DNA of 64,000 nt, taken from contig CAWDZK010000003.1 in NCBI GenBank assembly GCA_963807005.1, positions 124,001-188,000 on the forward strand. The letters are read 5' to 3'. Every line of letters starts with the position of its first letter. Position 1 is the first letter of the stretch. The stretch comes from CAWDZK01 sp963807005 (GTDB lineage: Bacteria > Actinomycetota > Actinomycetes > JACCUZ01). Of this stretch, positions 46,803-56,785 are shown piece by piece. The position numbers and the translations under genes were made by a program. Below the pieces are notes generated by a model. That model was given only the letters and a program-made list of their open reading frames with translations. It made no database searches and was not told the DNA's origin.

Positions 46803-47820
46803 GCGGTGGTCTCCTTGCTCGGGCCGGTGGGGACGTCGGCGGACCCGGTGCCGGCGTCGGGTCGGCGGCGGACCCGGTGTCGGCGGTGGACCCGGTGTCG
46901 GCGGTGGACCCGGTGTCGGCGGCGGACCCGGTGTCGGCTGCGGACGCGTCCGCGAAGTCGTCGTCCGAGCCGGGCGGGAAGGAGTCGCGGCGCCGCGCCT
47001 CGAGCTCCTCCGGGGTCTCCCGCCCTGGCCGCGCCCGGGCGCTGAGCACCAGGTACGCGACCGCGCCGGCGAGCACGAGCAGGCTGGTCCAGTCGTTGAG
47101 CCGCAGGCCGAGGAAGGTGTGCGCCGGGTCGATCCGCAACGCCTCGATCCAGCCGCGGCCGACGGTGTACGCCGCGACGTACAGCGCGAACGCCCGGCCG
47201 TGGCCGAGCCGGAACCGCCGGTCGGCCCAGATGACCAGTGCGGCCACGCCGACGTTCCACAGCAGCTCGTAGAGGAAGGTCGGGTGGTAGGTGGCCTGGT
47301 CGGCATAGCCGGCGGGTCGGTGCGCGGCGTCGATGGCGACGGCCCACGGCAGGTCGGTCGGCCGGCCGAACAGCTCCTGGTTGAAGTAGTTCCCGAGCCG
47401 ACCCACCGCCTGCGCCAGCACGATGCCCGGCGCCAGCGCGTCGGCGAAGGCCGGCAGCGGGATGCCGCGGCGCCGGCAACCGATCCACGCGCCCACTCCA
47501 CCGAGGGTGATGGCACCCCAGATGCCGAGGCCGCCCTGCCAGATGTAGAGCGCGTGCAGCGGGCTGCCGCCGGCGCCGAAGTAGGCGTCCGGGGAGGTGA
47601 TGACGTGGTAGATGCGGCCACCGACGATGCCGAACGGCACCATCCAGGTGGCGATCTCGGTGACGTCGCCCTTCCGGCCGCCGCGGGCCACCCACCGACG
47701 CTCACCGAGCCAGATCGCGAGGGCGATGCCGGCGATGATGCACAGCGCGTAGGCACGCACCGGAACCGGGCCGAGGTGCCAGACGCCCTCGGCCGGGCTG
47801 GGGATCGAGTAGGGGGTCAC
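46363..47820 (-). CDS. lgt: prolipoprotein diacylglyceryl transferase, C-terminal tail probably frameshifted
   Basis: Transfers diacylglycerol to the lipobox cysteine of prolipoproteins in the membrane. The first 290 residues are typical: TEIATWMVPFGIVGGRIYHV, GGLGIWGAI, the signature GRLGNYFNQELFGRP and YHPTFLYELLWN. After ELEARRRDSFPPGSDDD comes a hexapeptide repeat (ADTGSA/T). As read, the frame then runs on to 46363 through 440 bp of the VIT1 gene in a shadow frame with Arg/Gly-rich sequence. In the neighbouring frame the tail would read DAGTGSADVPTGPSKETTA and stop at 46799, forming GTGA with the VIT1 start. A one-base shift near 46850-46870 is therefore likely. Confidence 0.9.
   Translation of the reverse strand: MTPYSIPSPAEGVWHLGPVPVRAYALCIIAGIALAIWLGERRWVARGGRKGDVTEIATWMVPFGIVGGRIYHVITSPDAYFGAGGSPLHALYIWQGGLGIWGAITLGGVGAWIGCRRRGIPLPAFADALAPGIVLAQAVGRLGNYFNQELFGRPTDLPWAVAIDAAHRPAGYADQATYHPTFLYELLWNVGVAALVIWADRRFRLGHGRAFALYVAAYTVGRGWIEALRIDPAHTFLGLRLNDWTSLLVLAGAVAYLVLSARARPGRETPEELEARRRDSFPPGSDDDFADASAADTGSAADTGSTADTGSTADTGSAADPTPAPGPPTSPPARARRPPRERPGRPRDPTGSTGQGTGEGRARGAAHPARALRRHRRVAAAGRLRRVRRPGVQLRADRRRHRRYERQQHGAAGRAGGPGRRSVLHGCGRVHLGPLAGRAGAGRDRARTPRAGAQPGRRGARAGADVRRQGAGARPCPAGGPPAVA
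46866..46937. repeat. 18-bp tandem repeat, four units, within lgt
   Basis: Four in-frame units of CGGYGGACCCGGTGTCGG, encoding the hexapeptide ADTGS(A/T) on the minus strand. It lies in the hydrophilic cytoplasmic tail of Lgt, next to the suspected frameshift. Slippage here could alter length or frame. Confidence 0.88.
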
Positions 47821-47827
47821 GACGTCC

Positions 47828-48457
47828 TCAGGCTAGTGCCGCGAGCCGGGTCAGGTCGGCCCGCAGGTCGGCGACGCTGGTGGTGTCCGACCAGACGATC
47901 TTCGCCGAGCCGTCGACGAAGCCGGTGGTGTAGGTGCCGTGGTCGACCTCGTAGGCGCCGCCGGTCGTGCCGTCCGGCTTCTCGTAGCTGATGTAGAGCG
48001 CCTTGGCGGCCTCCGCCACGTCGTCGACCGGTCCGACCAGGCCCTCGAACCGCGGGTCGAAGCGGTCGAGGTACTCCCGGACCACGGCGGTCGTGTCGCG
48101 CCGGGGGTCGGTGCTGACGAACACCAGCCGGACGGTCTTGCGGACCTCCGGCGACGCGGAACGCAGCGCCGACGCCGCGTTCGCGAGCACGATGTTGCAG
48201 ATGTCCGGGCAGTGCGTGTAGCCGAAGAAGACCAGCGTGACCGGACTGCGGTCCTCGGCGGCGAGGGTCGTCGTGGCTCCCGCCGTGTCGGTGAACGTGA
48301 CGTCCGGCAGCGGGTAGCCGGCGTCGATCACCGTGCCGTGCCAGCCCTTCTCGCCGTTCACGGTGACCGCGGCGCCCTGGGTCCGGTCGCTGCTCGCACA
48401 CCCGGCCAGCAGGGCCGTCGCCAGCAGGGCGACAGCAAGTCGGTACCTGCCCGTCAT
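47828..48457 (-). CDS. SCO1/SenC family lipoprotein, copper chaperone-like
   Basis: 209 residues from ATG 48457. Lipoprotein signal LAVALLATALLAGC. The thioredoxin-like domain has the copper-binding CxxxC in VFFGYTHCPDICNIVLANAA and the conserved distal His in YEVDHGTYTTGFVDGSAKIV. It helps deliver copper to cytochrome c oxidase or protects thiols outside the membrane. The start overlaps the trpA stop as ATGA, so it is coupled to the trp genes. Its stop is 7 bp from the lgt start. Confidence 0.92.
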   Translation of the reverse strand: MTGRYRLAVALLATALLAGCASSDRTQGAAVTVNGEKGWHGTVIDAGYPLPDVTFTDTAGATTTLAAEDRSPVTLVFFGYTHCPDICNIVLANAASALRSASPEVRKTVRLVFVSTDPRRDTTAVVREYLDRFDPRFEGLVGPVDDVAEAAKALYISYEKPDGTTGGAYEVDHGTYTTGFVDGSAKIVWSDTTSVADLRADLTRLAALA

Positions 48458-49266
48458 CGCCGCCGCCGCACCCCGTCGGCCAGCTCCGCGGCGAGCTTCT
48501 CGACCGCCACGACACCCTCCGCCGGGGTCTCCGCGTCGAGCAGGGCACGGACGAACGCCGAGCCGACGATGACCCCGTCGGCGAAGCCGGCCACCTCGGC
48601 CGCCTGCTCGCCGGAGGAGACCCCGAGCCCCACGCACACCGGCAGGTCGGTCTGCGCGCGCACCCGGGCCACCAGCGCTCCCGCGGCGTCGCCGACCGAG
48701 GCCCTGGTGCCGGTGACGCCCATCGTCGAGGCGGCGTAGACGAAGCCGCGACAGTGCTCGGCCGTCCACCGGATCCGCTCGTCGGTCGACGACGGGGCCA
48801 CGAGGAAGACCCGGTCGAGGCCGGCCGCGTCGGTGGCGCCCAGCCAGTCCGACGGGGCCGTCGCGGCCTCGTCGGGGGTCAGGTCGGGTGTGATGGTGCC
48901 CACCCCGCCGGCGGCGGCGAGCCCCTCGGCGAACCGGCCGGCGCCGTACCGCTCGATCGGGTTCCAGTAGCTCATCACCAGCGTGGGGGCCCCGGTGGCT
49001 GCGACTCCCCGGACGGTGGTCAGGACGTCGTCGGTGGTGGTCCGCTGCTCCAGGGCCACCTCGACGGCACGCTGGATCGTCGGGCCGTCCATCAGCGGGT
49101 CGGAGTACGGCAGCCCGACCTCCACGACGTCGACGCCGCCGCGCACCATCGCCGTCATCGCGTCGATCGCTCCGGGGACGGACGGGTAGCCGGCCGGCAG
49201 GTACCCCACCAGCGCGGCGCGCCTCTCGGCCTTCGCCGCCGCGAGCACCTCGGACAGCACGCTCAC
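48454..49266 (-). CDS. trpA: tryptophan synthase alpha chain
   Basis: 270 residues, GTG start. Cleaves indole-3-glycerol phosphate to indole, which passes to TrpB. Catalytic Glu is in VDVVEVGLPYSDPLMDGPTI, catalytic Asp in GTITPDLTPDEA; the phosphate loop is GVTGTRASVG, followed by VGLGVSSGEQAAEVAGFADG. Separated from trpB by 37 bp and overlapping the SCO1-like gene. Confidence 0.96.
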   Translation of the reverse strand: MSVLSEVLAAAKAERRAALVGYLPAGYPSVPGAIDAMTAMVRGGVDVVEVGLPYSDPLMDGPTIQRAVEVALEQRTTTDDVLTTVRGVAATGAPTLVMSYWNPIERYGAGRFAEGLAAAGGVGTITPDLTPDEAATAPSDWLGATDAAGLDRVFLVAPSSTDERIRWTAEHCRGFVYAASTMGVTGTRASVGDAAGALVARVRAQTDLPVCVGLGVSSGEQAAEVAGFADGVIVGSAFVRALLDAETPAEGVVAVEKLAAELADGVRRRR

Positions 49267-49303
49267 GCGGCACCCCGGTGCTGGTGGCGAGGCTGCGCGG
49301 TGC

Positions 49304-50599
<1,296 letters not shown>

Positions 50600-50609
50600 G
50601 GCTGCCCGC

Positions 50610-51416
50610 TCACCGGTCGTGCTTCAGCGCGGGGTGCGCGCCGGCCGCCACCAGGTCGGCCACCGCCGAGCGTGGGTCACCACCGGTGACCAGCGACTCC
50701 CCCACAAGGACGGCGTCGGCGCCGGCCCGGGCGTACTCGATGACGTCGTGCGGCCCGCGGACGCCGGACTCGGCGACCCGCACGATGTGGTCCGGGACGT
50801 GTGGCGCGACCTGCGCGAAGACCGCCCGGTCGACCTCGAGGGTCCGCAGGTCGCGGGCGTTGATGCCGATGACGTCGGCGCCGGCCTCGACCGCGCGGGC
50901 GACCTCCTCGACCGTGTGGCACTCCACCAGCGGGGTGAGGCCGAGCGACTTGGCGCGCTCGACGAGGGAGATCAGAGCGTTCTGCTCCAGGGCGGCGACG
51001 ATGAGCAGCGCCAGGTCGGCACCGGCCACCCGGGCCTCCCAGAGCTGGTAGCTGGAGACGATGAAGTCCTTGCACAGGACCGGGACGTCGACGGCGCGAC
51101 GGACGGACACCAGGTCGTCCTGGCTGCCGCCGAACCGGTGCCGCTCGGTGAGGACGCTGATGACCGCGGCTCCACCGGACTCGTAGTCGGCGGCGAGCGA
51201 GGCGGGGTCGGCGATCGCGGCCAGCGCGCCCTTCGACGGGCTGGAGCGCTTGACCTCGGCGATCACCGAGACCTTGTCGCCGCGCAGCACCGGCAGCGGG
51301 TTGCGGCAGTCGGGACGTCCCGCAGCCTGCGCCTTGAGCTCGTCCAGGCTGACGAGCGCCTGTCGCTCGGCCAGGTCGGCGCGCACGTCGACCAGGATGT
51401 CGTCGAGCACACTCAC
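50610..51416 (-). CDS. trpC: indole-3-glycerol phosphate synthase
   Basis: 268 residues, GTG 51416. Ring-closing step of tryptophan synthesis. Motifs: VSVIAEVKRSSPSKGALA with the catalytic Lys, VLCKDFIVSSYQLWEARVAG, VECHTVEEVARAVEAGADVI, GINARDLRTLEVD and VAESGVRGPHDVIEYARAGA. Start of the trpCBA block; the 102 bp upstream contain a TACGCT -10-like hexamer but no properly spaced -35. Confidence 0.96.
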   Translation of the reverse strand: MSVLDDILVDVRADLAERQALVSLDELKAQAAGRPDCRNPLPVLRGDKVSVIAEVKRSSPSKGALAAIADPASLAADYESGGAAVISVLTERHRFGGSQDDLVSVRRAVDVPVLCKDFIVSSYQLWEARVAGADLALLIVAALEQNALISLVERAKSLGLTPLVECHTVEEVARAVEAGADVIGINARDLRTLEVDRAVFAQVAPHVPDHIVRVAESGVRGPHDVIEYARAGADAVLVGESLVTGGDPRSAVADLVAAGAHPALKHDR

Positions 51417-51518
51417 GCGGTGGGTCCCCTCGCCTGACTCTGGCGGCCGCCGCTGCGACCCCGGCTAGCGTAACCGGGGCGCGCACCGCCTCCGACAACC
51501 CGCCCTCCCGGCGGACCG

Positions 51519-51941
51519 TCAGGGCGCGAGGCTGCTGCCGAACGGCAGGTTGCGCACCACCGCGAAGACGACGGTGACGGTGAGGACGCCCGGCCACAGC
51601 CACCGCGGCGCGGCGAGCTCGACGGCGCGGACTCCGGCCCGGCGCGCCACCCACCCGACCCACAGCACCACCAGGACCGCGAGGCCGACGACGGTGAGGA
51701 CGTTGCGCCCGGCCGCGGCCGGCAGGTCACCGTGCGCCAGTGCGTGCACCGCGCGCAGCGACCCGCAGAACGGGCAGTACAGCCCCGTCAGCGCGAGGAA
51801 CGGGCAGACCGGGTAGTGCCCGGCCTCACCAGGGTCCACCGTGCCGACGTAGGCGGTGGCGGCGAGGGTCGCGCCCGCCACGGCCAGCGGCGCCCGCAGC
51901 GCAGCGCCACGGGTGGCGACGTACGGCGGTGCGGAGGTCAT
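51519..51941 (-). CDS. DUF2752 family membrane protein
   Basis: 140 residues with three hydrophobic helices. The family motif is CPFLALTGLYCPFCGSLRAV, then HALAHGDLPAA, with paired cysteines near the membrane surface. Function unknown. DUF2752 genes are often found in the actinobacterial trp region, as here between the HGxxPAAW gene and trpC. Confidence 0.87.
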   Translation of the reverse strand: MTSAPPYVATRGAALRAPLAVAGATLAATAYVGTVDPGEAGHYPVCPFLALTGLYCPFCGSLRAVHALAHGDLPAAAGRNVLTVVGLAVLVVLWVGWVARRAGVRAVELAAPRWLWPGVLTVTVVFAVVRNLPFGSSLAP

Positions 51942-52035
51942 GGGTCTCCCGGCGGTGCGGTCTCTTCGCGAGACTACGACCGGAACCCGTCCGCCGACGA
52001 CGATTTCGCCGGCCGTCGCCGCTCTGCCGGCAGTC

Positions 52036-52275
52036 TCAGGGGGTCGCGCCGCCGTCGAACTCGGGGTCCTTGTGGTCCTTGTAGGTCACCGCGCTGCCCA
52101 TGCCCATCATCGACATCACCTTGCCGGCAACGGCACCGAGCGCAACCACCCCGAGGCCGACGAAGAACAGCCAGGGCAGCTCGACCGGCAACGCGATCCC
52201 GCTGATCAGGAAGCCGACGAACATGATGCTGACCGCCGTCCAGGCGGCCGGCGTGTTCCCGTGGCTTGCTGACAT
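52036..52275 (-). CDS. HGxxPAAW family small membrane protein
   Basis: 79 residues. Starts MSASHGNTPAAWTAVSIMFV, giving the name motif, with two transmembrane helices (VSIMFVGFLISGIALPVELP and LFFVGLGVVALGAVAGKVMS) and a polar C-terminus. Function unknown; conserved in actinobacterial trp operons. The GGAGGAACG just upstream of ATG 52275 is a good ribosome site. Confidence 0.87.
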   Translation of the reverse strand: MSASHGNTPAAWTAVSIMFVGFLISGIALPVELPWLFFVGLGVVALGAVAGKVMSMMGMGSAVTYKDHKDPEFDGGATP

Positions 52276-52352
52276 CGTTCCTCCGGTCGGCTGTTTGTCG
52301 GCTGTCGGTCCCCTCGGCCCCAGATTGTGCCAGGCAGATCATGGCACCGGGG

Positions 52353-52883
52353 TCAGGCGGTCGGGTCCTCGCCACGGTCCAGGGCGTCCCACGCGTCCCG
52401 CGGGGTACCGGTACGCCGGTCCGGCGTGGCCTCGTAGCGTCCGCGCGGCTGCGGCCATCCGCGGGCGCGCAGCACGACGAGGAGGGCGCCCGGGCCGACC
52501 AGTGCCGCACCGGTCAGTGCCGCCCAGCGCACCGGCGACAGCCCGACGGCCACCAGCCCGGCCGCCGCGGCGAGCAGTACGACGCCCAGCAGCACCCGGG
52601 TCCGGTTGCGCACCAGCAGGACCGCACCGGCCCCCGCGGCGGCGACCAGGGCCAGCGCGGCGGGTCCGGCCGCCTGGCCGCCCGTCCCGGGCGCGGTCGG
52701 GACACCGGGGGCGGTGACGCTGCTCCGGCTGCCGCCGCCGAGCAGCGCGATCGCAGCGCCGAGCACGACCAGGCCCACGGCGAGCGCGAGCTCCCGCCGG
52801 GTCCCGCGCGGCGCCGGACCGGCGACGGGTCGCTGGTCGTCGGGAGGCCGCTCCGCCGGTCCGGCCGGGTCGGGCCCGGTCAC
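52353..52883 (-). CDS. trp-operon-associated membrane protein (TIGR02234)
   Basis: 176 residues from GTG 52883, which overlaps the trpE stop (GTGA). Four hydrophobic helices (AVGLVVLGAAIALLGGG, AALALVAAAGAGAVLLV, VLLGVVLLAAAAGLVAVGLS and LTGAALVGPGALLVVLRARG) end in a polar tail with PRDAWDALDRGEDPT. This last motif is typical of the trp-region membrane protein family. Role unknown; coupling to trpE suggests a link to tryptophan or its precursors. Confidence 0.85.
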   Translation of the reverse strand: MTGPDPAGPAERPPDDQRPVAGPAPRGTRRELALAVGLVVLGAAIALLGGGSRSSVTAPGVPTAPGTGGQAAGPAALALVAAAGAGAVLLVRNRTRVLLGVVLLAAAAGLVAVGLSPVRWAALTGAALVGPGALLVVLRARGWPQPRGRYEATPDRRTGTPRDAWDALDRGEDPTA

Positions 52884-54379
52884 GGCGCCCCCCGCAGCGA
52901 CTGCGCGGCGGCCACCGCCCTCAGGACTGCCATCGCCTTGTTGCGGCACTCGTCGTCCTCGGCCGCCGGGTCGGAGTCGGCGACCACGCCCGCGCCTGCC
53001 TGGACGTAGGCCACACCGTCGCGCAGGTAGGCGGTGCGGATCGCGATGGCGGTGTCCGCGTCGCCGGCGAAGTCGAGGTAGCCGACGCACCCGCCGTAGA
53101 CCCCCCGCCGGGTCGGCTCCAGCTCCTCGATCAGCTCCATGGCGCGCGGCTTCGGCGCACCGGACAGGGTGCCCGCGGGGAAGCAGGAGGTGAGGACGTC
53201 GAAGGCGGTGCTTCCCTCGGCGACCTCGCCGACCACGGTGCTGACGATGTGCATCACGTGGCTGAACCTCTCGACCGACATGAAGTCGACCACCTCGACG
53301 CTGCCGGCCGTGCAGACCCGGCCGAGGTCGTTGCGCCCGAGGTCGACGAGCATGAGGTGCTCGGCGCGCTCCTTGGGGTCGGCGAGCAGCTCGGTGGCCA
53401 GCGCCGCGTCCTCCTGCGGCGTCGTACCGCGCGGGCGGGTGCCGGCGATCGGGTGCATCATCGCCCGGCCCTCGCTGACCTTGACCAGCGCCTCCGGGCT
53501 GGAGCCGACGACGTCGAAGCCCTCGAACCGGAGCAGGTACATGTAGGGGCTGGGGTTGGTCGCCCGCAGCATCCGGTACACGTCGAGCGGGTCGGCCGCG
53601 CTGGGCATCGAGAAGCGCTGGCTCACGACGATCTGGAAGGCCTCGCCGGAGCGGATCTCCTCCTTCGCCCGTTCGACGGCCGCCCGGTAGTCGTCGTGGG
53701 TCCGGCTGCGCTCGTACTCCGGTTCGACGGGCGCGAAGGCCGCGACCGTCGCCGGGGCGGCCGCTGAGAGCTCGGCGGTCATCCGGTCCAGCCGCTGCAC
53801 CGCGTCCTGGTGCGCCCAGTCGACCCGGGCGTCGGTGTCGTCGTAGTTGATGGCGTTGGCGATGAGCAGCACCGAGCCGTCGGCGTGGTCGAGGACCGCG
53901 AGGTCGGTGGCGAGCATCATCGCGAGCTCGGGCACCTGCAGGTCGTCCGCGGTGAGCTCGGGCAGCCGTTCCAGCCGGCGGACGGCGTCGTACCCGACCA
54001 TCCCGACCAGGCCACCGGTGAGCGGCGGCAGGCCAGGGAGCCGCTCGGTGTGCAGGGCCTGCACGGTTGCCCGCAGCGCCTCGAGCGGGTCCCCTCCGGT
54101 CGGGACACCCACGGGGGGTTCCCCCAGCCAGTGCGCCTGGCCGTGCCGCTCGGTGAGGGTGGCGTGGGACCGCGCGCCGACGAAGGAGTACCGCGACCAC
54201 ACGCCGCCGAGCTCGGCCGACTCCAGCAGGAAGGTGCCCGGGCGGCCGTCCGCGAGCTTGCGGTAGACGCTGAGCGGCGTCTCGGCGTCGGCGAGCAGGC
54301 GCCGGGTCACCGGCACGACCCGCCGGTCTCGCGCCAGGACCCGGAAGGTCTCGAGGTCCGGCGCGTGGTCGGAGGGCAT
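52880..54379 (-). CDS. trpE: anthranilate synthase component I
   Basis: 499 residues from ATG 54379. Forms anthranilate from chorismate. Motifs: the feedback-site-like LLESAELGGVWSRYSFVG, then IRSGEAFQIVVSQRFSMPSA, MHPIAGTRPRGTTPQEDAAL, EHLMLVDLGRNDLGRVC and TLSGAPKPRAMELIEELEPT. No trpG is in the window, so the glutaminase subunit must be elsewhere. Only 44 bp separate it from hisI and no Trp-rich leader peptide is visible. Confidence 0.96.
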   Translation of the reverse strand: MPSDHAPDLETFRVLARDRRVVPVTRRLLADAETPLSVYRKLADGRPGTFLLESAELGGVWSRYSFVGARSHATLTERHGQAHWLGEPPVGVPTGGDPLEALRATVQALHTERLPGLPPLTGGLVGMVGYDAVRRLERLPELTADDLQVPELAMMLATDLAVLDHADGSVLLIANAINYDDTDARVDWAHQDAVQRLDRMTAELSAAAPATVAAFAPVEPEYERSRTHDDYRAAVERAKEEIRSGEAFQIVVSQRFSMPSAADPLDVYRMLRATNPSPYMYLLRFEGFDVVGSSPEALVKVSEGRAMMHPIAGTRPRGTTPQEDAALATELLADPKERAEHLMLVDLGRNDLGRVCTAGSVEVVDFMSVERFSHVMHIVSTVVGEVAEGSTAFDVLTSCFPAGTLSGAPKPRAMELIEELEPTRRGVYGGCVGYLDFAGDADTAIAIRTAYLRDGVAYVQAGAGVVADSDPAAEDDECRNKAMAVLRAVAAAQSLRGAP

Positions 54380-54423
54380 GCCGGCCATTGTGCTGGGTGG
54401 CCGACCCGCACCCACCGCGGCAC

Positions 54424-54780
54424 TCAGGCGAGCAGCAGCGGGTCGGCGTCGAAGCAGGTCCGGTCCCCGGTGTGGCAGGCCGCGCCGACCTGGTCGACGA
54501 CGACGAGCACGGCGTCGCCGTCGCAGTCCAGCCGTACCTCGCGGACGTGCTGCACGTGACCGGACGTGTCGCCCTTGCGCCAGTACTCGCCCCGGCTCCG
54601 GCTCCAGTACGTCGCACGACCGGTCGTCAGGGTGCGGTGCAGCGCCTCGTCGTCCATCCAGCCGACCATGAGCACCTCACCGGTGCCGTGCTGCTGGACG
54701 ACGGCGGCGACCAGGCCCTGCGCATCGCGCTTGAGCCTGCCCGCGACCGCGGGGTCGAGTGCGGAACCGGTCACCTGCAC
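54424..54780 (-). CDS. hisI: phosphoribosyl-AMP cyclohydrolase
   Basis: 118 residues from GTG 54780 (GTG 54774 is an alternative). Histidine biosynthesis step 3. Conserved parts: LVAAVVQQHGTGEVLMVGWM, ATYWSRSRGEYWRKGDTSGH, LDCDGDAVLVVVDQVGAACH and HTGDRTCF, with the zinc cysteines. No hisE domain. Directly upstream of trpE as in many actinobacteria; the rest of the his genes are not here. Confidence 0.93.
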   Translation of the reverse strand: MQVTGSALDPAVAGRLKRDAQGLVAAVVQQHGTGEVLMVGWMDDEALHRTLTTGRATYWSRSRGEYWRKGDTSGHVQHVREVRLDCDGDAVLVVVDQVGAACHTGDRTCFDADPLLLA

Positions 54781-54890
54781 ATCGTGGCAGCCAGGCAGCC
54801 GGTGGCCGATGGGCATCGGGCGGGCGGGCGCGCACCAGGTACGGACGGCAGGCACGGCGAGCACGCCGCCGTGCCGACCACGGTGGCGGG

Positions 54891-56675
54891 TCAGGCCCGT
54901 TGCTGAGCGGCCCACGAGTGGTGCAGCCGGGCGTACACGCCGCCGGCCGCGACCAGGTCGCCGTGCCGCCCGCGCTCGACGACCCGGCCCGCGTCGAACA
55001 CCAGGACGTCGTCGGCGGCCTCTGCGGTGGACAGCCGGTGGGCGATGGTCAGGGCGGTCCGGCCCCTCGTGAGCCCCTCCAGGGCCCGGGCCAGGCGCAC
55101 CTCCGTGGCGGGGTCGACCGCCGAGGTCGCCTCGTCGAGGACGAGCAGGTCGGGGTCGGCGAGGTACGCCCGGGCCAGCGCCACCAGCTGCCGCTCGCCG
55201 GCCGAGAGCTGTTCACCGCGCTGGCCCACGTCGGTGCCGAGGCCGTGGGGCAACCCGGCCAGCCAGTCCATCAGGCCGAGCTCGGTCATGGCCAGCTCGA
55301 CGTCGGCGTCGCCGGCGGACGGGAGCCCGAAGCGGACGTTGTCGAGGATGCTGCCCTCGAACAGGAAGCCGTCCTGCGGGACCATGACGATCCGGGACCG
55401 CAGCGAGGCGAACGACAGCTCGCGTAGGTCGACGCCGTCGACCAGGACCCGCCCCTGGGCCGGGTCCATCAGCCGGGTGAGCAGCTTCGCGAAAGTCGTC
55501 TTGCCCGAGCCGGTCTCGCCGACGACGGCGATGCGGGACCGAGGAGCGAGCGACAGGTCGACGTCGCTCAGCACGGTCGGACCCGTCGGGTAGGCGAAGG
55601 AGACATGGTCGAAGCGCACGTCGATGGGACCGCGCGGCAGCACCCGGCCGGACTCGCCCGGGTCGGCGACGTCGGCGGGGGTGTCGAGGACCCCGAGGAC
55701 CCGGCGCCAGCCGGCGATGGCGTTCTGCGCCTCGTTGAGCACCTCGGTGCCGATCTGCACCGGCCCGACGAACAGCTGCACGAGGAACAGGAAGGCGAGC
55801 AGCTCACCGAGCGTGAGCTGGCCGTCGATGCCGAGCATGACGCCGACCACGACGACGCCGGCGTTGGCCAGACCGGCCACGATCTCGCCGCTGGAGAAGG
55901 TGAGGGCGACCAGCTTCTGGGCCCGTGTCGCCGCGGACCGGTGTCGTTCGATCGCCTGGTCGATGCGCCGGCCGGTGCGCTCCTCGACGCCGTACGCACG
56001 CACGGTCGAGGCGCCCACGACCGACTCGGACACGGCGCCGAGCAGGTCACCGACCCGCTCGCGGACGGCGCCGTAGGCCGCCGACACGCGCTTCTGGAAG
56101 GTCCGCATCAGCAGGAACAGCGGCAGGAAGCAGACCCAGACGAGAAGCGTGAGCTGCCAGGAGTAGAAGGCCATCAGCCCGGTCGCGACGAGCAGCTGTC
56201 CGAAGCTGACGATCATGAGCAGGCCGCCCCACTGCATGAACGTCGAGATCGTGTCGACGTCGCTGGTGACGCGTGAGACCAGCGATCCGCGGCGCTCGGC
56301 GTTCTGGGTGAGGACGGACAGGTCGTGCACGTGCCGGAAGGCGCGCACCCGCAGGCTGGCCAGGCCGCTCTCGGTGGTGCGGAACAGCCGGACGTTGAGC
56401 AGGTAGGCGCAGACCGCGGTGACGAGGACGGCGACACCGGCGAGCAGGACGGACTCGCGGACGCGCCCCACGTCGGGGCCGGCCGCGCCGAGCAGGCCGT
56501 CGTCGATCGTCTGCTGGACGGCGATGGGCACCAGCACCCGGCCGACCGTGGCACCGAGGGCCAGCAGCAGCGTGACCGGCAGCCCCACCGTGAACTCCGG
56601 CGAGAGCGCGAGACCCCGGCGCAGCGTGGTCCAGGCGGACGGCTGGGTACCGCCAGCGGAGGTGATCGTCGTCAT
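54891..56675 (-). CDS. ABC exporter half-transporter, canonical-Walker-B subunit
   Basis: 594 residues from ATG 56675. The transmembrane domain (about 30-310) is followed by an ATPase domain with Walker A IAVVGETGSGKTTFAKLL, Walker B LLVLDEATSAVD (catalytic Glu present) and H-loop TIAHRLST. The signature is altered: QLSAGERQL instead of LSGGQ. In heterodimeric exporters of the TM287/288 and BmrCD type, one subunit has this altered signature while the other lacks the Walker B Glu. The complementary subunit is at 59886-61703. Substrate unknown. Confidence 0.92.
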   Translation of the reverse strand: MTTITSAGGTQPSAWTTLRRGLALSPEFTVGLPVTLLLALGATVGRVLVPIAVQQTIDDGLLGAAGPDVGRVRESVLLAGVAVLVTAVCAYLLNVRLFRTTESGLASLRVRAFRHVHDLSVLTQNAERRGSLVSRVTSDVDTISTFMQWGGLLMIVSFGQLLVATGLMAFYSWQLTLLVWVCFLPLFLLMRTFQKRVSAAYGAVRERVGDLLGAVSESVVGASTVRAYGVEERTGRRIDQAIERHRSAATRAQKLVALTFSSGEIVAGLANAGVVVVGVMLGIDGQLTLGELLAFLFLVQLFVGPVQIGTEVLNEAQNAIAGWRRVLGVLDTPADVADPGESGRVLPRGPIDVRFDHVSFAYPTGPTVLSDVDLSLAPRSRIAVVGETGSGKTTFAKLLTRLMDPAQGRVLVDGVDLRELSFASLRSRIVMVPQDGFLFEGSILDNVRFGLPSAGDADVELAMTELGLMDWLAGLPHGLGTDVGQRGEQLSAGERQLVALARAYLADPDLLVLDEATSAVDPATEVRLARALEGLTRGRTALTIAHRLSTAEAADDVLVFDAGRVVERGRHGDLVAAGGVYARLHHSWAAQQRA

Positions 56676-56785
56676 GGCGGACCCACTCTGCCGCACGACG
56701 GGGACAGCCCTCCGGGGAGGCGTCTTCCGCCCCCCGGCCGCGTCAGGGGACGAACCGGACGCCGAGGTGGCTACCCTGGGTGCCC

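Noticed and set aside
46866..46937. Short tandem repeats as a CRISPR array
   Set aside because: Units are contiguous without spacers and lie inside a coding region in frame.
43905..47045. 1046-codon plus-strand frame opposite gltB, VIT1 and lgt
   Set aside because: Crosses three real genes and the tandem repeats; composition is that of a shadow.
51460..51500. Housekeeping promoter before trpC
   Set aside because: TACGCT is present but the only -35-like hexamer (TTGTCG) is 20 nt away, outside usual spacing.
54380..54423. trp attenuator or leader peptide before trpE
   Set aside because: Only 44 bp to hisI, with no Trp codons in a short frame and no alternative hairpins.
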